Part shown: piece by piece, positions 62,834 through 64,000 of the stretch
Layout: each line of letters starts with the position of its first letter
Position numbering within the stretch: position 1 is the stretch's first letter
Source of the DNA: Pseudomonadota bacterium
GTDB taxonomy: Bacteria; Pseudomonadota; Gammaproteobacteria; Burkholderiales; Casimicrobiaceae
Assembly (NCBI GenBank): GCA_009786025.1
Contig: WQUA01000003.1
Span: forward strand, 33,644 to 97,643
DNA: 64,000 bases
Reading direction: 5' to 3'
Notes under the pieces: model-generated
Database searches by the model: none
Told to the model about the DNA's origin: nothing
Seen by the model: the letters and a program-made list of their open reading frames with translations, nothing else
Program-made: the position numbers and the translations under genes

Positions 62834-64000
62834 CTATCGACATTGCCTCCCTAATCGTTTCCTCTGCCAGAACATCGCTCCGCCCAGCAATCCGATCAGC
62901 AACAGCAGTCCCTTCGGATCAAGCGTTGGAATCGGCACGTTATTGGCAGGTGGCGGCAACGGTGGCAGGATTCTGTATCCGATTGTGATTTCGTCGCCAT
63001 GAGTCACCGTGTACGGCCAGCCGCCTGTCACAGTCGGGCCTTCGTAAGCGAACCCGGCATTCAGCGGCGGCAGCGCACCGCGGGTAGCCGTGCAAACAGC
63101 CCCAACCCGCACAGCTTCTGTCCGCGTCTCGCCTTCTACCAACGACAGATCGAACACGCCGTCTGCCCCGCAGTCTACCCTCGTGTTCAGGTAGCCCGGC
63201 GCATATCCCGATCCCGGAGTATCCGCTACCGTGATCTGGATAAAGGTGATGTCCGCCGTCTCAGCCTCTACCATGACTCTGTTGGTTACCGTAGCTTCGC
63301 GCCCGCCCACCGGTATCGACAGCGTCTGGCTCTTGGTCTGCATGTACATGTACGGATAAATGTTCGCCGGAACATCCGCTTCTTCAACATCGCAAACATC
63401 ACCAGCCGCCGCGTCTACCGTGCCGCTCTGGCCTCCCTTGAGGTTGAGCGTCTTGGTGGTCGGCGTAGCACCCGTTCCCGGGCAGGTGACTGTGATATTG
63501 AACACGTTTGCAGGATTGTGTCCGCCAAAGGCATCCGTTACCTGCTTGGTCACTTTGAGCGCCGCCAGCGACACCGAACCATCCAACAACTCGTTCTCGA
63601 CGGACACTGTCAACGGATTGGTGTTCTCAACCTTGAATGCGCTGGGAACAATGGTTCTCCGCGACGTTCCGTTATTGAGAGTGGCGTTGCTCACGTCTTC
63701 AGTAACCGTACACGTTGCACCTACCGGCGCCATCATCGGCACGGACGTTCCCGTCGGCGCAAACTGGTACGTTTGGCTGATAGGGGCGTGCCCGGCGGCC
63801 ATGCACGTCACCGTTACGTCGAAGTGTCCTGTCACATAGAGCGCGTTGTTACCCGTCAGCGTCTTGATCACTGTGATCTCGGCAAGCGGCGTATTGTCCA
63901 CGGTCAGCGGCACGGTGGTTTCGGTGCTGTTGCCCAGGTCGTTGGTCGAGGTGATCTTCGGGTTGTTGCCCAGATCATCGCTGTTGCCTTTGCAGGTGAT
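62834..64000 (-). CDS. Large exported surface protein with repeated beta domains and IPTL-CTERM sorting signal (5' end cut)
   Basis: The last 388 codons are visible and the frame is open through base 64000, so the protein is larger. It contains repeats of a beta-sandwich resembling DUF5979 modules, each with paired cysteines and VTVTC-type strands: FDVTVTCMAAGHAP, FNITVTCPGTGATP and a third starting ADITFIQITVAD. The C-terminus is an IPTL-CTERM signal: VPIPTLDPKG, a hydrophobic helix (LLLLIGLLGGAMFW) and basic residues RKRLGRQCR. Expected to be exported and sorted at the envelope; ligand unknown. A GTG at 63913 is internal, not the start. Confidence 0.8.
   Translation of the reverse strand: MTCKGNSDDLGNNPKITSTNDLGNSTETTVPLTVDNTPLAEITVIKTLTGNNALYVTGHFDVTVTCMAAGHAPISQTYQFAPTGTSVPMMAPVGATCTVTEDVSNATLNNGTSRRTIVPSAFKVENTNPLTVSVENELLDGSVSLAALKVTKQVTDAFGGHNPANVFNITVTCPGTGATPTTKTLNLKGGQSGTVDAAAGDVCDVEEADVPANIYPYMYMQTKSQTLSIPVGGREATVTNRVMVEAETADITFIQITVADTPGSGYAPGYLNTRVDCGADGVFDLSLVEGETRTEAVRVGAVCTATRGALPPLNAGFAYEGPTVTGGWPYTVTHGDEITIGYRILPPLPPPANNVPIPTLDPKGLLLLIGLLGGAMFWQRKRLGRQCR

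Overview
The window reads as chromosomal DNA of a betaproteobacterium. This is inferred from the gene families and their order: a trxA-rho block, rplY-pth-ychF, gpmI-ctpA, mreBCD-mrdA-rodA-rlpA divergent from gatCAB, an AlgZ/AlgR-type regulator pair, tandem cyanophycin synthetases and an IPTL-CTERM surface protein. A Rhodocyclales-like source is plausible but not proven. The DNA is fairly GC-rich; the restriction-modification genes and several orphan genes are visibly richer in A+T. No rRNA genes, CRISPR array, transposase or integrase were seen.

Layout. 1-9 kb: an aminotransferase cut by the window edge, rsuA, bamD, rluD, rho, trxA, fdxA, tRNA-Arg, apaH and a PfkB-family kinase. 9-13 kb: a LytTR response regulator and its histidine kinase, a metallo-beta-lactamase-fold hydrolase and a MAPEG protein. 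13-21 kb: a cyanophycin locus, with an ABC transporter plus DUF1854 protein on the minus strand and two divergent, overlapping cyanophycin synthetase genes on the plus strand. 21-26 kb: ybaK, a type IIG restriction-modification gene split by a one-base frameshift, and a methyltransferase. 26-34 kb: ctpA, gpmI and a three-gene FUSC/DUF1656/HlyD efflux operon. 34-40 kb: gpsA, a TonB-family gene, rplY, pth and ychF. 40-44 kb: a type IIL (MmeI-like) restriction-modification gene, a tRNA-like sequence and two tRNA-Lys genes. 44-50 kb: mutY and tolB-pal-cpoB without tolQRA. 50-57 kb: the rod-shape operon. 57-64 kb: gatCAB with a DNA methyltransferase gene inserted between gatA and gatB, an unknown gene, and a truncated surface protein.

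Working together. Envelope functions dominate: bamD, tolB-pal-cpoB, mreBCD-mrdA-rodA-rlpA, a TonB-family protein and ctpA. Translation genes are the second theme: gatCAB, rplY, pth, ychF, rsuA, rluD and tRNAs. The cyanophycin locus makes a nitrogen store from aspartate and arginine; no cyanophycinase is present here.

Three restriction-modification loci lie within 40 kb. The oddest places a DNA methyltransferase gene in a four-base stop/start overlap with gatB. Many intergenic spacers are assembled from a few short, recurrent, modular repeat families. A 17-bp motif is shared by the upstream regions of the histidine kinase and the efflux operon.
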